Notes: generated by a model from the sequence alone, not told the origin. A DNA stretch of 64,000 nt from Chloroflexi bacterium CFX4 (GCA_021404685.1 QWHC01000012.1:1-64000), one strand, 5' to 3'. Positions 25,215-34,521 are shown, counted from the stretch's first letter. Translations and numbers: made by a program.

Positions 25215-26030
25215 ATGCGTCTCGCAGCGATTTTTTTAAGCATTCTCCTCGTTGGCGGCTTGCTAGGTGTGGCAGCCACGCCCAGCCATGCGGCAGCCCC
25301 TGATCAGGCAGCCTCTCTTACCGCGCAGGGCGAAACGGGCATTGTGGCAGTCATCAAGGCGGAACGCCTGAACGTGCGCCGTGCGCCGCGTGTCAAAGGC
25401 GCTTCGCTCGGTCTGCTCCTCCGCGAAAGTAGTGTGCCGCTCATCGGGCGCAATCGGCTTGCCACATGGCTAGAGGCAGTGACACCCTTTGGGATCGGCT
25501 GGATTGATGCACGGTGGGTCAGCACCAATGCCAGTATCCTGAACTTGCCCATCACCGATGATCAAGTCTTGCCGTTTGCAACAGTCACCACCTCTGCCCT
25601 TGTATACGTCCGCCGCGGCCCCGCCGTTGAGTACGCCATTGTAGATCGGTTGCGGATTGGCGATGAGGTGGATGTGATCGGCTTGCACAGCAAGAATACA
25701 CATGTGCAGATCGTCACGCCACGCGGTAGAGAAGGCTGGGTGGTGCTGGAGGCGGTGCGTGTGGAAGGCAACCTGCTGGAACTGCCCTTTAGCGATCTGA
25801 CCACAACGCCGCTCGCCAAGATCAATACTTTCCGCCTGCGCGTGCGCCAACTGCCCAGTGAGGCAGCGCCCGTACTAGGCACTGCGCGCTTGGGTATCTC
25901 CTACGATATTGTAGGCGTTTCGCCCGATGGCTTGTGGTTGGAGATCACAGGTAACTTTGGGCGCGGCTGGGTGCTGCGCGGCTTTGTGATTGTGATCGGC
26001 AATCTGGGGCAGTTTGGGCTGGATCACTGA
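25215..26030 (+). CDS. Exported protein with three SH3-like (SH3b) domains
   Basis: A 271 aa secreted protein. The signal peptide is about residues 1-27 (MRLAAIFLSILLVGGLLG then ATPSHAAA). Three SH3b domains follow: KAERLNVRRAPRVKGASLG (about 48-105), SALVYVRRGPAVEYAIVDRL (about 118-185) and NTFRLRVRQLPSEAAPVLG (about 197-265). Each starts with the NxRxxP-like pattern typical of bacterial SH3 domains and ends with a GWV-type strand. No enzyme domain is attached, so it may be a wall- or surface-binding adaptor. GGAG lies 8 bases before the Met at 25215. Confidence 0.82.
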   Translation: MRLAAIFLSILLVGGLLGVAATPSHAAAPDQAASLTAQGETGIVAVIKAERLNVRRAPRVKGASLGLLLRESSVPLIGRNRLATWLEAVTPFGIGWIDARWVSTNASILNLPITDDQVLPFATVTTSALVYVRRGPAVEYAIVDRLRIGDEVDVIGLHSKNTHVQIVTPRGREGWVVLEAVRVEGNLLELPFSDLTTTPLAKINTFRLRVRQLPSEAAPVLGTARLGISYDIVGVSPDGLWLEITGNFGRGWVLRGFVIVIGNLGQFGLDH

Positions 26031-26435
26031 GCTGCGGCTTGCGTGGCGCGCAGCTTGCCTACCAAGCGTAGTGCGCGCCACATTCCCGCCACAGCTAAAA
26101 GTCGCTGTACCTCCCTGATCTATTCCACCTCGCAACTCAGATGGGCGAATGCTAGACCCGCTGGCGCACTTCGCGGCGTTGCCAGCACCGTTCGGTACGA
26201 GCAAGGCGGTAATGCCCGTCTCTGTGGTACAAGAAACACGGCACAGGGCGGTAAAACCGCCATAGGTTTTGCTCACACCCTGTGCGATGCTTTGCATAGC
26301 ATATCTCTCCACATTTTGAAGACAGGGCAGCCAAGTGCCTTGTTAAAAAGTTGCCGTTTGGAAACACCAAACGGCAAAAGGGAGCCGCGGGTATGATCTC
26401 TAGCTACTGTCGAGGGTGTTCTCTGCTCAAGAAAC
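26031..26435. other. Non-coding stretch rich in inverted repeats
   Basis: I find no gene I can support here. It holds several hairpins: GTGGCGCGC/GCGCGCCAC at 26043-26081 with an inner GCTTG/CAAGC stem, GCTGGC/GCCAGC at 26160-26186, GCACAGGG/CCCTGTGC at 26241-26285 enclosing CGGT-AAA-ACCG, and GCCGTTTGG/CCAAACGGC at 26353-26375. The first may end the SH3 gene transcript. Known motifs of RNase P, tmRNA, SRP RNA or common riboswitches were looked for and not seen. Confidence 0.45.
26345..26375 (-). terminator. Second hairpin downstream of the tRNA gene
   Basis: A perfect 9-bp repeat GCCGTTTGG/CCAAACGGC (26353-26375) with a 5-base loop. On the minus strand it is followed by AACTTTTTAACA. It may back up the tRNA terminator. 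Confidence 0.5.
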
Positions 26436-26465
26436 AAAAAGCCCGCACCAAGTTGTGGTGCGGGC
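26436..26465 (-). terminator. Rho-independent terminator of tRNA-Met
   Basis: A perfect 10-bp stem GCCCGCACCA/TGGTGCGGGC (26441-26465) with a 5-base loop; on the minus strand TTTTTGTTTC follows directly. It lies 10 bases past the tRNA. Confidence 0.85.
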
Positions 26466-26474
26466 AAATGACTA

Positions 26475-26546
26475 TGGCGACGGCGGGATTCGAACCTGCG
26501 GCCAAGGGCTTATGAGTCCCCTGCTCTGCCACTGAGCTACGTCGCC
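26475..26546 (-). tRNA. tRNA-Met (anticodon CAU)
   Basis: A 72-nt cloverleaf with discriminator A and no encoded CCA. The 7-bp acceptor stem (GGCGACG/CGTCGCC) and the D stem GCTC/GAGC are perfect. The anticodon loop is CTCATAA, with CAT as the anticodon. T-loop TTCGAAT is canonical. Two stem mismatches stand out: A-G at the base pair closing the anticodon loop (31-39) and A-C inside the T stem (51-63). The first acceptor pair G1-C72 suits an elongator methionine tRNA. A CAU anticodon could also be lysidine-modified tRNA-Ile2, but the overall sequence is closer to elongator Met. Confidence 0.9.
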
Positions 26547-26557
26547 TTTACCCTCGT

Positions 26558-26585
26558 ATTCTACACAGGGGCGGCGGATTGTCAA
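26558..26585 (-). promoter_or_regulatory. Promoter of tRNA-Met
   Basis: On the minus strand a perfect TTGACA (26585-26580), 16 bases, then TAGAAT (26563-26558). The start would be about 4 bases before the tRNA 5' end. The same box pair and spacing precede rpoB. Confidence 0.75.
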
Positions 26586-26622
26586 GGTGAAATTGAGGCG
26601 CGATAACGCCCACCCAAAGGCT

Positions 26623-27252
26623 TCAGAGTTCAAATCCTACGGCGCGCAGCCACTCCCGTGCAATCAGGGCATGACCAGGTCCGACAGGGTGAAACTGATC
26701 ATCTGACCACAGTTGCGGCACGCTGACGCGCAACACCTGCGCGAACGCCGCTTGCAAATCCACATAGAGCGTCTTGAATTCAGCGGCAACCTGCGCCATC
26801 AATGCCGCGTAGATTTCCATTTGGCGGCGCATAGGCTGCTCAGCATCTGCCTCGATCATGTAGGGTGAGAGCAGGATCACTTTTGTGCCGAATGCCTCTT
26901 GCACGCGATGCACCAACAGGCGCAGCGTGGCTTGGTATTCCACTGCGAACACCGCAGTAGCGGGATCGCCATGAAATTGGCGGTATACATCGTTAATGCC
27001 GACCATCAGCGAGAGCCAGTGTGGGCGTTCGCTGACAGCATCTTTCTCGTAGCGCGCCGCGATCTCGCGCACGGTGTTGCCCGCAATGCCGCGATTGATG
27101 TAGGTCAGGTTAAGATTGGGATAGCGCGCAATCAGCATGTTCCGCACCATGCTCACATACCCATAGCCATAAGGCGGCGCAAGATCGCGCCTGCCGGCGT
27201 CAGTAATGCTATCGCCAATGAACAAGATTTTCTGGTTTGGCTCGATCAGCAT
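26623..27252 (-). CDS. SGNH/GDSL-family hydrolase
   Basis: A 209 aa esterase of the SGNH fold. Block I is ILFIGDSITDAGRR with the catalytic Ser in GDS, block III is MVGINDVYR (Gly and Asn of the oxyanion hole), and block V is DDQFHPVGPGHALIA with the Asp-X-X-His pair. There is no signal peptide, so it acts inside the cell or on imported substrates. The next gene upstream, an acetylxylan-esterase-like protein, ends 3 bases before its start, so the two form a deacetylation operon, perhaps for plant or bacterial polysaccharide acetyl groups. Confidence 0.88.
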   Translation of the reverse strand: MLIEPNQKILFIGDSITDAGRRDLAPPYGYGYVSMVRNMLIARYPNLNLTYINRGIAGNTVREIAARYEKDAVSERPHWLSLMVGINDVYRQFHGDPATAVFAVEYQATLRLLVHRVQEAFGTKVILLSPYMIEADAEQPMRRQMEIYAALMAQVAAEFKTLYVDLQAAFAQVLRVSVPQLWSDDQFHPVGPGHALIAREWLRAVGFEL

Positions 27253-27255
27253 AAG

Positions 27256-28227
27256 TTAGCCCCACAATTCGCGTAAGTAGCGCAATTTTGCCAGCAGATG
27301 GTGTGCGCCGCCGCCCTCATGGTTGTTGAAGGGATAAACGGCGATGCGCTTCTGCCCAACATAATGATTATACGCTGCATAAACCGTTGAGGGTGGGCAA
27401 ATATCATCCATTAAGCCGACCGAGAAAAAGGCAGGCACCACGGCACGCGCCGCGAAGTTCATGCCATCAAAGTAGCTGAGCGTTTTATAGACCTGTTCGG
27501 CTTTATCACGGTGTGTGGCTAAAAAGCCGCTGATTTCATTGTAGGGTGCTGTGTCAATGAGCGTGGTGGCGCGCCGAAAATGGCAGAGGAACGGCACATC
27601 GGGCAGCACGGCGGCAAGGTCTGGCACCAGGGCGCCCACCGCGAGGCTGATGCCGCCACCCTGACTGCCGCCTGTGGCAGCCACACGCGCCGCATCAACG
27701 GCATCTTGGGCGCGAGCAGCCTCAACGGCGCGTGCCGCATCGGTGAATAGGCGGCGGTAGTAGTACGCCTTTGGGTCTAGGATGCCGCGCGTCATGAAGC
27801 CGGGCAAGTGCGGATTGCTGCCTTGCGGCTCAGGGTCGGGCGTCTCACCAACGCGCCAACGGCTGCCCTGCCCGCGTGTATCCATCACCAAATAGGCAAA
27901 GCCCGCGTTGGCAAACGGCAGCCATTCCGTCGGAAAGCCACGCCCGCCGCCATAACCAATGTATTCCACCACACAGGGCAATGGCTGATCAATCCCTTTA
28001 GGCAGGATGAACCACGCCTTGATCGGCTGCCCATCAAAGCCGTTAAAGGTGACATCTAAGGTTTCGACAAGGCGCAAGCCGAAATCTACGGGCGTAAACT
28101 GCGCGTTCAGCGGCACACGGCGCGCCTCGCCGAGCGTTTCGCGCCAAAAGGCATCGAAATCTTCAGGCTCATCGCGTAGCGGCAGGTAAGTTTCTAGCTG
28201 TTCGATGGGCAGATCAAAAAGTGGCAT
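27256..28227 (-). CDS. Acetylxylan esterase / cephalosporin-C deacetylase (CE7) family
   Basis: A 323 aa alpha/beta hydrolase of carbohydrate esterase family 7. It begins MPLFDLPIEQLETYLP and EDFDAFWRETL, typical of the family. The nucleophile serine is in GGSQGGG, the acid in GLMDDICPPST and the histidine in NNHEGGG near the end; the RGQGSRW loop is also characteristic. It removes acetyl groups from xylo-oligosaccharides and similar molecules in the cytoplasm. AAGGA lies 10 bases upstream of the ATG, and a TATAGT box about 45 bases further up could be its -10. Confidence 0.9.
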   Translation of the reverse strand: MPLFDLPIEQLETYLPLRDEPEDFDAFWRETLGEARRVPLNAQFTPVDFGLRLVETLDVTFNGFDGQPIKAWFILPKGIDQPLPCVVEYIGYGGGRGFPTEWLPFANAGFAYLVMDTRGQGSRWRVGETPDPEPQGSNPHLPGFMTRGILDPKAYYYRRLFTDAARAVEAARAQDAVDAARVAATGGSQGGGISLAVGALVPDLAAVLPDVPFLCHFRRATTLIDTAPYNEISGFLATHRDKAEQVYKTLSYFDGMNFAARAVVPAFFSVGLMDDICPPSTVYAAYNHYVGQKRIAVYPFNNHEGGGAHHLLAKLRYLRELWG

Positions 28228-28386
28228 AGCACAACGCTTCCTTAAAACTGTAGGGCAGGGCAGCCTTCAACTATACCACGCCTGCCCACAGTGGGGTGTA
28301 GCGCGGTGACTTAGGGACACAGCGATCGAATTCCGAGAAATTGACGGTGCATCCCGTTCAAGACGTAGAGGATGCTTAAACGAAAA

Positions 28387-28414
28387 GCAGGAGCGCTTGA
28401 TCAAGCGCTCCTGC
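28387..28414 (-). terminator. Rho-independent terminator of rpoB
   Basis: A perfect 28-base palindrome, GCAGGAGCGCTTGA and its complement, 25 bases past the rpoB stop; on the minus strand TTTTCGTTT follows. It shows that the rpoB transcript ends here. Confidence 0.8.
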
Positions 28415-28439
28415 CATGTCTTTAAGGTATCTGTGCAGG

Positions 28440-31400
28440 TTAGTTGCGGTTGAACTCTGAGATGCCGAGCAAGCCTGTGGTCACTTTTGCCTGCTGTTGG
28501 CGCGATTTATCCTCATCTTTGCCGAAGCGGATTACCTCGCCAGAGTCGCCGATTGCCTCCACCGCCAAGCCCAGACTTTGCAGTTCTTTCACCAGCACGC
28601 GGAAGCTGGCAGGCACGCCCGGCTCCTCGATCTCATCGCCCTTGACGATTGCCTCATAGGTCTTGACGCGCCCTTGCACATCGTCCGACTTGACGGTGAG
28701 CATCTCTTGAAGGGTGTAGGCAGCGCCATAGGCTTCTAGCGCCCACACTTCCATCTCGCCAAAACGCTGACCGCCAAACTGCGCCTTGCCGCCGAGTGGC
28801 TGCTGCGTCACAAGGCTGTAAGGTCCTGTGGAGCGCGCATGTACCTTATCCTCGACAAGGTGCGCCAGCTTCAGCATGTGAATAATGCCAACCGTCACAG
28901 CGCGGTCAAAGGGCAAGCCCGTCTTGCCATCGTAGAGCTTTTGCTTGCCGTAGATCGGCACAGGCTCGCCCGTGCGGATTGAGATACGGTTAGCGTATTC
29001 GCGCAGCCCCTCACCGCTGAGATGTTCGGGTGTCGGTTCGCCACTCATGATCTGCGCCCACAAGCGCAAAGTTGCCTCCACTGCGTTGGCATCGCGCCGG
29101 TCACGATCTTCAATGCTGCTTGCCTCCTCAGTTTGGAAGAGCAGCAGGTCATCAGGGTTGTAGCCCTGTTCGCGCAGCCATTCACGCAGCACAGCACGCC
29201 GTGCATAGAGTGGCTCTAGCGCCAGCATTTCGCTATCGTACTCAGGGTTATCCGCCAGCCACTGATCAATGTAGAGACGGCGCACCTCATTGTCATCCTG
29301 AAGCGTCTCAGGATCGTAGTCCATCGGCTTGATCCACTCCCACGCACGCTCCGCAATGGTCTGCCATGCGTAGTCCATCAGCCAAGCGCGCCCAAGTTCC
29401 GCCTCGATCTCAACTTCTTCCGCGCCGTCGAACACAGGCGTGACAGCACGGAAACCAAGCCGATCTGCTGCCCAGCCCAAGTGCGTTTCAAGAATTTGCC
29501 CGATGTTCATACGTCCCGGCACGCCCAATGGATTCAAGATGATGTCCACTGGGGTGCCATCTTCAAGGTACGGCATGTCTTCAATCGGCACGACCTTCGA
29601 GATGACGCCCTTGTTGCCGTGGCGACCTGCCATCTTATCGCCCTGAGTCAGCTTGCGGCGCTGTGCAACGCTCACACGCACCATCTGCTCAACACCAGCA
29701 GGCAGATCGCGGTGTTCTTCGCGGTTGAAGATGCGAACATCCACCACCTTGCCGCGCTCACCATGTGGCAGCCGCAAGGAAGTATCCTTCACTTCGCGTG
29801 CCTTCTCGCCAAAGATGGCGCGCAGCAGTTTTTCTTCGGGGCTGAGTTCTTTCTCGCCCTTCGGCGTGATCTTGCCGACCAAAATATCGTTCGGTCCGAC
29901 TTCCGCGCCGATGCGGACAATGCCGCTTTCGTCAAGGTCTTTCAGTGCTTCCTCACCCACGTTGGGAATGTCGTAGGTGATCTCTTCAGGACCGAGCTTA
30001 GTATCCCGCGCCTCAACCTCATGCTTTTCGATGTGGATTGAGGTGAAGCGATCATCGCGCAGCAGGCGCTCACTGATCAGCAGCGCATCTTCATAGTTGC
30101 CGCCTTCCCACGAAATGAAGGCGCACACCACGTCATGCCCAAGCGCAAGGTTGCCATGCACAGTTGAGGAACTATCCGCAATCACGTCGTTCGGTTTGAC
30201 GCGCTGCCCTTTCTGCACGACAGGGCGTTGATCAATGCAGGTGGACTGATTGGAGCGCGTATACTTACGCAGCTTATAGACGCGCTCTTTGCCATCTTCT
30301 TCGCGCACCACAACCTGATCGCCTTGTACGCTGACCACTTCGCCCGCCTTCTGGCAGATCACAACCTGACCAGAATCATAGGCTGCCTGATCTTCCATAC
30401 CCGTGCTGACAATCGGCACGTCCGGCGTCAGCAGCGGCACCGCCTGGCGCTGCATGTTCGATCCCATCAGGGCGCGCCCAGCGTCGTCATGCTCTAGGAA
30501 GGGAATCAGCGCGGCGGAAATGCCCACAATCTGGCGCGGCGCAACGTCCATATAATCAATGCGCGAGGGCATGGCGTCCAAGAACTTCTGGTGCAGCCGA
30601 CACGAAACACGCTCATTCACAAACTGATTGAGTTCGTCCAGCTTAGCGTTTGCCTGTGCAATGGTGAAGCGATCTTCTTCATCCGCAGAGAGGTAGACCG
30701 TATCGTGCGTTACGAAAGGACGGACTGGCACTTCTGTGATCTTTGCGGCGCGCAGTTTCTTGATGACCGCCGCATCAATGACCGTATCTTCCTCAATCAG
30801 CACATTGTCATCATTATCCGTGATGTCTTCGCGCAAGGTGCGCCCAAGCAGGCGCTCATCATCAATCGAGAGCGTCTTTAGCACGCGGCGGTAAGGTGTC
30901 TCGATGAAGCCAAACTCGTTGACACGCGCATAAGTTGCCAAGCGCCCGATCAAGCCAATGTTCGGACCTTCAGGCGTCTCGATTGGGCAAATGCGCCCAT
31001 AGTGGCTGTGATGCACGTCGCGCACGTCAAAGCCGGCGCGCTCACGGCGCAGACCACCGGGTCCGAGCGCGGAAAGCGTGCGTTTGTGGGTCAGTTCTGC
31101 CAGTGGGTTGGTCTGTTCCATAAACTGGCTGAGTTGGCTGCTGCCGAAGAACTCGCGGACGGCTGCCACAATTGGGCGGATGTTGATGAGCGTGATAGGC
31201 GTCACACGCTCAGAGTCGCGGTGCAGCATACGCTCACGCACAACGCGCTCGGTGCGGCGGAAGCCAATCCGCAGTTTGTTCTGAATCAGCTCACCCACCG
31301 TTTTGACGCGGCGATTGCCCAGATGGTCAATGTCATCAGGCTTCACTTCGCCGTTGTTGATCTGGATCATGCGGCGGATGATCTGCACCAAGTCAAACTT

Positions 31401-32375
31401 GGTGATGGTGCGGACGCTGCGCGGGATGACGTTATCAATGCCCAGCCGCTGGTTCAGCTTATAGCGTCCCACGCGCTCCAAATCGTAGCGGCGCTGGTCA
31501 AAGAGTTGGCTCTCAAGGTAGCCGCGTGCATTATCCAGCGTGGCGGGATCGCCGGGGCGCATCTTTTTGTAGAATTCAAGCAGGGCAGCTTCTGCCAAGG
31601 TGCGGTGTTCGCGCAAATCCCACTGGCTTTCGCTGCGCAAAGTTGCCGCGATGAACTGATGATCGGGATCGGTATCCACACCGCTAAAGACTTCAAGCAG
31701 TTCCTCATCCGAGCCAATCTTGATCGGCGAGAGATCATCCTGCCCATCTGAGGTGGCAGCCAAAGCGCGCAGCAGCACCGAAACAGGCACGGTACGCTTG
31801 CGGTTAAATTTCACCATCAACTGATCGCTCTTGCGCGTCTCGAATTCCATCCACGCGCCGCGATCAGGGATGATCTTAGCGCTGGACATCACTCGCCCTG
31901 TCGTGCGATCTTCGGTCATATCGAAATAGACGCCGGGCGAGCGGATGAGCTGGCTGACGACGACGCGCTCAATGCCATTGATGATGAACGTGCCGTTGCT
32001 GGTCATCAGCGGGAAGTCGCCCAAGAAAATATCATTGGTAATGACTTCGCCACCAGCCTCACGGTTGACGAGCGCCACGCGCACATGCAAAGGCGCAGCA
32101 TAGGTTAGGTCGAGTTCGAGGCACTCATCCTCACCGTGCTTAGGTTCATCAAACCAATACTTCAAGCCCAAGTCCTGCGATTCGGGCGTGTTGCTGGGAA
32201 AATAGAGCTTAAGGTTACCGTTGAAGTTTTCGATAGGGCTGATCTCGGCGAACAGATCGCCCAAGCCTTCTTCACAAAACCAACGGAACGAGTTGAGTTG
32301 CACCTCGATCAAAGAGGGTAGGGCTTGCACATCGTATGTGCGTGCGTAGTTCTTCGTGTTTAGGCGTCGCTGCAT
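28440..32375 (-). CDS. rpoB: DNA-directed RNA polymerase subunit beta
   Basis: A 1311 aa core polymerase subunit. The order of domains is normal: protrusion and lobe at the N-terminus, the rifampicin-binding region ([29 protein letters not shown], read for its core [16 protein letters not shown]), then the hybrid-binding segment [15 protein letters not shown] and the C-terminal clamp ([19 protein letters not shown], core [14 protein letters not shown]). The rifampicin region looks like a drug-sensitive type. The start at 32375 has GAGGAG 7 bases upstream. A strong promoter lies at 32462-32489 and a terminator at 28387. rpoC does not follow, and rplJ/rplL do not precede, so this gene stands alone. 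Confidence 0.98.
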   Translation of the reverse strand: MQRRLNTKNYARTYDVQALPSLIEVQLNSFRWFCEEGLGDLFAEISPIENFNGNLKLYFPSNTPESQDLGLKYWFDEPKHGEDECLELDLTYAAPLHVRVALVNREAGGEVITNDIFLGDFPLMTSNGTFIINGIERVVVSQLIRSPGVYFDMTEDRTTGRVMSSAKIIPDRGAWMEFETRKSDQLMVKFNRKRTVPVSVLLRALAATSDGQDDLSPIKIGSDEELLEVFSGVDTDPDHQFIAATLRSESQWDLREHRTLAEAALLEFYKKMRPGDPATLDNARGYLESQLFDQRRYDLERVGRYKLNQRLGIDNVIPRSVRTITKFDLVQIIRRMIQINNGEVKPDDIDHLGNRRVKTVGELIQNKLRIGFRRTERVVRERMLHRDSERVTPITLINIRPIVAAVREFFGSSQLSQFMEQTNPLAELTHKRTLSALGPGGLRRERAGFDVRDVHHSHYGRICPIETPEGPNIGLIGRLATYARVNEFGFIETPYRRVLKTLSIDDERLLGRTLREDITDNDDNVLIEEDTVIDAAVIKKLRAAKITEVPVRPFVTHDTVYLSADEEDRFTIAQANAKLDELNQFVNERVSCRLHQKFLDAMPSRIDYMDVAPRQIVGISAALIPFLEHDDAGRALMGSNMQRQAVPLLTPDVPIVSTGMEDQAAYDSGQVVICQKAGEVVSVQGDQVVVREEDGKERVYKLRKYTRSNQSTCIDQRPVVQKGQRVKPNDVIADSSSTVHGNLALGHDVVCAFISWEGGNYEDALLISERLLRDDRFTSIHIEKHEVEARDTKLGPEEITYDIPNVGEEALKDLDESGIVRIGAEVGPNDILVGKITPKGEKELSPEEKLLRAIFGEKAREVKDTSLRLPHGERGKVVDVRIFNREEHRDLPAGVEQMVRVSVAQRRKLTQGDKMAGRHGNKGVISKVVPIEDMPYLEDGTPVDIILNPLGVPGRMNIGQILETHLGWAADRLGFRAVTPVFDGAEEVEIEAELGRAWLMDYAWQTIAERAWEWIKPMDYDPETLQDDNEVRRLYIDQWLADNPEYDSEMLALEPLYARRAVLREWLREQGYNPDDLLLFQTEEASSIEDRDRRDANAVEATLRLWAQIMSGEPTPEHLSGEGLREYANRISIRTGEPVPIYGKQKLYDGKTGLPFDRAVTVGIIHMLKLAHLVEDKVHARSTGPYSLVTQQPLGGKAQFGGQRFGEMEVWALEAYGAAYTLQEMLTVKSDDVQGRVKTYEAIVKGDEIEEPGVPASFRVLVKELQSLGLAVEAIGDSGEVIRFGKDEDKSRQQQAKVTTGLLGISEFNRN

Positions 32376-32461
32376 AACATCGCTCCTCACCACATGGGCT
32401 TACGACGGGCGTTTCGGGAACGAACTTTGAGTGGCACATGCTGGGGTCATAGTAAACTCAT

Positions 32462-32489
32462 ATTCTAGCATGCCTTGCGCGTTTGTCAA
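32462..32489 (-). promoter_or_regulatory. Promoter of rpoB
   Basis: On the minus strand a perfect TTGACA (32489-32484), 16 bases, then TAGAAT (32467-32462). The start near 32455 gives an 80-nt leader. This pair matches the tRNA-Met promoter box for box. Confidence 0.75.
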
Positions 32490-32794
32490 CCAACGGTTTT
32501 GAAAGGGAAGGAATGAATCTGCCTGAGGGGTGATTGATACACACTTGGCGCTGCATACGCTTGATGTTCACCATCCCTTGTTTAGGGATGATTTAGAGCG
32601 CAGGTTGCATCCAAAGAACGTTTGCCGCACCCTGCAAAACGGCTTTGCTATAAAAATTGTATATAAGCGTTATCTGAGGCTATCCACTAATCGGCAAAAG
32701 TGGGGTATACTCTAAAAAAGAACAGCATCTAGATCGTTTTATGGGCTTTTTGAAAACCTTAACAGGGTTAAAAGAATAGGAGAGTCCCCTCATT
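32490..32794. other. Intergenic region upstream of glutamate dehydrogenase
   Basis: No gene is supported in these 305 bases; they are AT-richer than the surroundings. A small perfect hairpin CATCCCT/AGGGATG lies at 32572-32590. TATACT at 32706-32711 could be the -10 of the dehydrogenase gene, although no good -35 is seen. Confidence 0.4.
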
Positions 32795-34084
32795 ATGGTT
32801 GCTCAAGCAATTCCCCCTGCCGCAATGACAACTGACCCAACCTATCAAACGGCGCTGCGTCAGTATGATCGTGCAGTGGCATATCTGCCGAATTTGCCAA
32901 GCGGCGTGGTCGAGTTTTTGAAGTGGCCCCGCCGCGAACTCACTGTGCATTTTCCCGCACGGATGGAGAGCGGCGAGGTGAAAGTTTTTACCGGCTACCG
33001 TGTCCACCACAGCACGGTGCTAGGGCCTTCCAAAGGTGGCATCCGCTACAGCACGCACGTCAATCTGGATGAAGTGCGTGCCCTTGCCATGTGGATGACG
33101 TGGAAATGCGCCCTGGTGAACCTGCCTTACGGTGGTGCAAAAGGCGGCGTGGTGGTTGATCCCTACGAACACAAAGCCAGTGAGCTAGAGGCAATTACAC
33201 GGCGCTTCACCTCAGAGATCATCCTGTTGATCGGTCCGAAGATTGACATTCCCGCGCCTGATATGGGCACCAACGCCCAAACCATGGCGTGGATGATGGA
33301 TACCTACAGCATGACGGTTGGCTACTCGGTGCCGGCCGTTGTCACGGGCAAGCCGCTGAACATTGGCGGTTCGCTAGGGCGTGAAGAAGCCACAGGGCGC
33401 GGATCAATCGTCTGCATGTTAGAGGCGTTACGCCAAATGGAGATCACCAGCAGCCCGCCTGATATTTCAGTCGTGGTGCAGGGCTTCGGCAACGTCGGCT
33501 CACACGCGGCGCGCCGCGCTCATGATCTCGGCTTCAAGATCATCGCCGTCAGCGATGTGAGCGGCGGCTACTACAATGCAAATGGCTTGAATATCCCTGA
33601 GATGTACGCCTATGTGCGCCAGAACCGCACGCTGGCAGGCTACCGTGGCGAGGCAGAGCCAATCACCAATGCCGAACTGTTGGAACTGCCCTGCGATGTG
33701 TTGATTCCAGCCGCGATGGAAGGTCAGCTTACGGGCGAGAATGCGCCGCGTGTAAAAGCAAAGCTGATTGTGGAAGGCGCAAACGGTCCGACCACGCCGG
33801 AGGCTGACGACATCTTTGATGACCGCGGCATTTTGGTGGTGCCAGATATTCTCGCCAACGCGGGCGGCGTCACGGTGTCCTATTTCGAATGGGTACAGGG
33901 CTTGCAAGAATACTTCTGGGACGAGGACGAAGTCTACCGCCGCCTAGAGCGCATCCTTGTGCGCGCCTATGATGAGGTTGTGACCACTGCTGAAAACTAC
34001 AACGTGAACATGCGTACTGCCGCTAACATCACAGCGATCAACCGCGTGGCACAAGCGATGCTCACACGCGGCTTCTATCCCTGA
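32795..34084 (+). CDS. gdhA: Glutamate dehydrogenase (Glu/Leu/Phe/Val dehydrogenase family)
   Basis: A 429 aa amino-acid dehydrogenase linking 2-oxoglutarate, ammonia and glutamate. The substrate-site segment CALVNLPYGGAKGGV contains the catalytic lysine region, KGGIRYSTHV is the upstream glycine-rich strand, and GFGNVGSHAAR is the NAD(P)-binding motif. The length and the start with a long N-terminal helix fit the hexameric class. AGGAGA lies 11 bases before the ATG, and a terminator follows 15 bases after the stop, so it is monocistronic. With the two glutamine synthetases it gives the organism both ammonia-assimilation routes. Confidence 0.94.
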   Translation: MVAQAIPPAAMTTDPTYQTALRQYDRAVAYLPNLPSGVVEFLKWPRRELTVHFPARMESGEVKVFTGYRVHHSTVLGPSKGGIRYSTHVNLDEVRALAMWMTWKCALVNLPYGGAKGGVVVDPYEHKASELEAITRRFTSEIILLIGPKIDIPAPDMGTNAQTMAWMMDTYSMTVGYSVPAVVTGKPLNIGGSLGREEATGRGSIVCMLEALRQMEITSSPPDISVVVQGFGNVGSHAARRAHDLGFKIIAVSDVSGGYYNANGLNIPEMYAYVRQNRTLAGYRGEAEPITNAELLELPCDVLIPAAMEGQLTGENAPRVKAKLIVEGANGPTTPEADDIFDDRGILVVPDILANAGGVTVSYFEWVQGLQEYFWDEDEVYRRLERILVRAYDEVVTTAENYNVNMRTAANITAINRVAQAMLTRGFYP

Positions 34085-34099
34085 TCCGCAAGTTGGGCA

Positions 34100-34135
34100 G
34101 GGCAGGCGGCTAGTGTCGCCTGCCCTTTTATTTTG
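34100..34135 (+). terminator. Rho-independent terminator of gdhA
   Basis: A perfect 9-bp stem GGGCAGGCG/CGCCTGCCC (34100-34125), 8-base loop, then TTTTATTTTG. Confidence 0.9.
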
Positions 34136-34239
34136 CCACACAACCTTGAACAAACCTTTAATTTTCTCTTCGTTTTGTAGAACACAATTTTCCGCATAAC
34201 TCCTCAAGCAAGATTTATTAATTCTCAACGGTTTCATCG

Positions 34240-34267
34240 TTGCCACGCCGTGCTAAAACGCTATAAT
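34240..34267 (+). promoter_or_regulatory. Strong promoter in the gdhA - kinase gap
   Basis: TTGCCA (34240-34245), 16 bases, then a perfect TATAAT (34262-34267). A start near 34274 begins a unit that ends at the terminator 34494-34521. No annotated gene explains it. Confidence 0.6.
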
Positions 34268-34273
34268 GTGCAT

Positions 34274-34521
34274 GTAATGGATGCACACCTGCAAAAAGAT
34301 TTTTGTAATAGAGTTATTGAACTTAGATTACGTGAGTTTTTTGGTGGTGTTGCGCGGTGCTTTTGAGTGCAAACCGCACGACGCGCTCAACAAGAGTTAA
34401 CGAAAAAATTAGCTGAACTAAAGTTAGCTGCACCTCTAAAAGAATTTTGCTAAAGACTTGGAAAAAGTGTTAACCTAAGCAACCGCCTACTAAAACAGCC
34501 CGCATCACACGGGCTGTTTTT
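34274..34521 (+). ncRNA. Candidate small transcript (ncRNA or leaderless small ORF)
   Basis: A promoter-to-terminator unit of about 250 nt, AT-richer than its surroundings. One frame from ATG 34277 reads 29 protein-like codons (starting MDAHLQKDFC), then a single TGA (34364-34366), then 28 more codons (VQTARRAQQELTKKLAELK onward) to TAA 34453. The ATG would be only 3 nt from the predicted start. Competing frames also look weakly coding, so I cannot choose between an RNA gene, a short peptide and a decayed gene. It does not match 6S, tmRNA, SRP or RNase P RNA by eye. Confidence 0.35.
34494..34521 (+). terminator. Rho-independent terminator of the small transcript
   Basis: A stem AACAGCCCG/CGGGCTGTT with a 7-base loop, followed by TTTT within GTTTTTG. 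It ends the unit started at 34262. No protein gene on this strand is close enough to own it except gdhA, which already has its own terminator. Confidence 0.75.

Noticed and set aside
26152..26370. Minus-strand frame of 72 codons between the SH3 gene and tRNA-Met.
   Set aside because: No ribosome site, unusual composition (many Cys, Arg and Trp), and it runs across hairpins and a terminator.
29481..31751. Plus-strand frames of up to 249 codons inside rpoB.
   Set aside because: Antisense to rpoB, no start signals, no domains.
32530..32715. Plus-strand 61-codon frame before gdhA.
   Set aside because: No ribosome site or motif, and it overlaps the probable gdhA promoter.
34277..34453. Selenocysteine reading of the in-frame TGA.
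   Set aside because: No convincing SECIS stem-loop directly after the TGA, and the flanking peptide matches no known selenoprotein. It is kept only as an unexplained frame.
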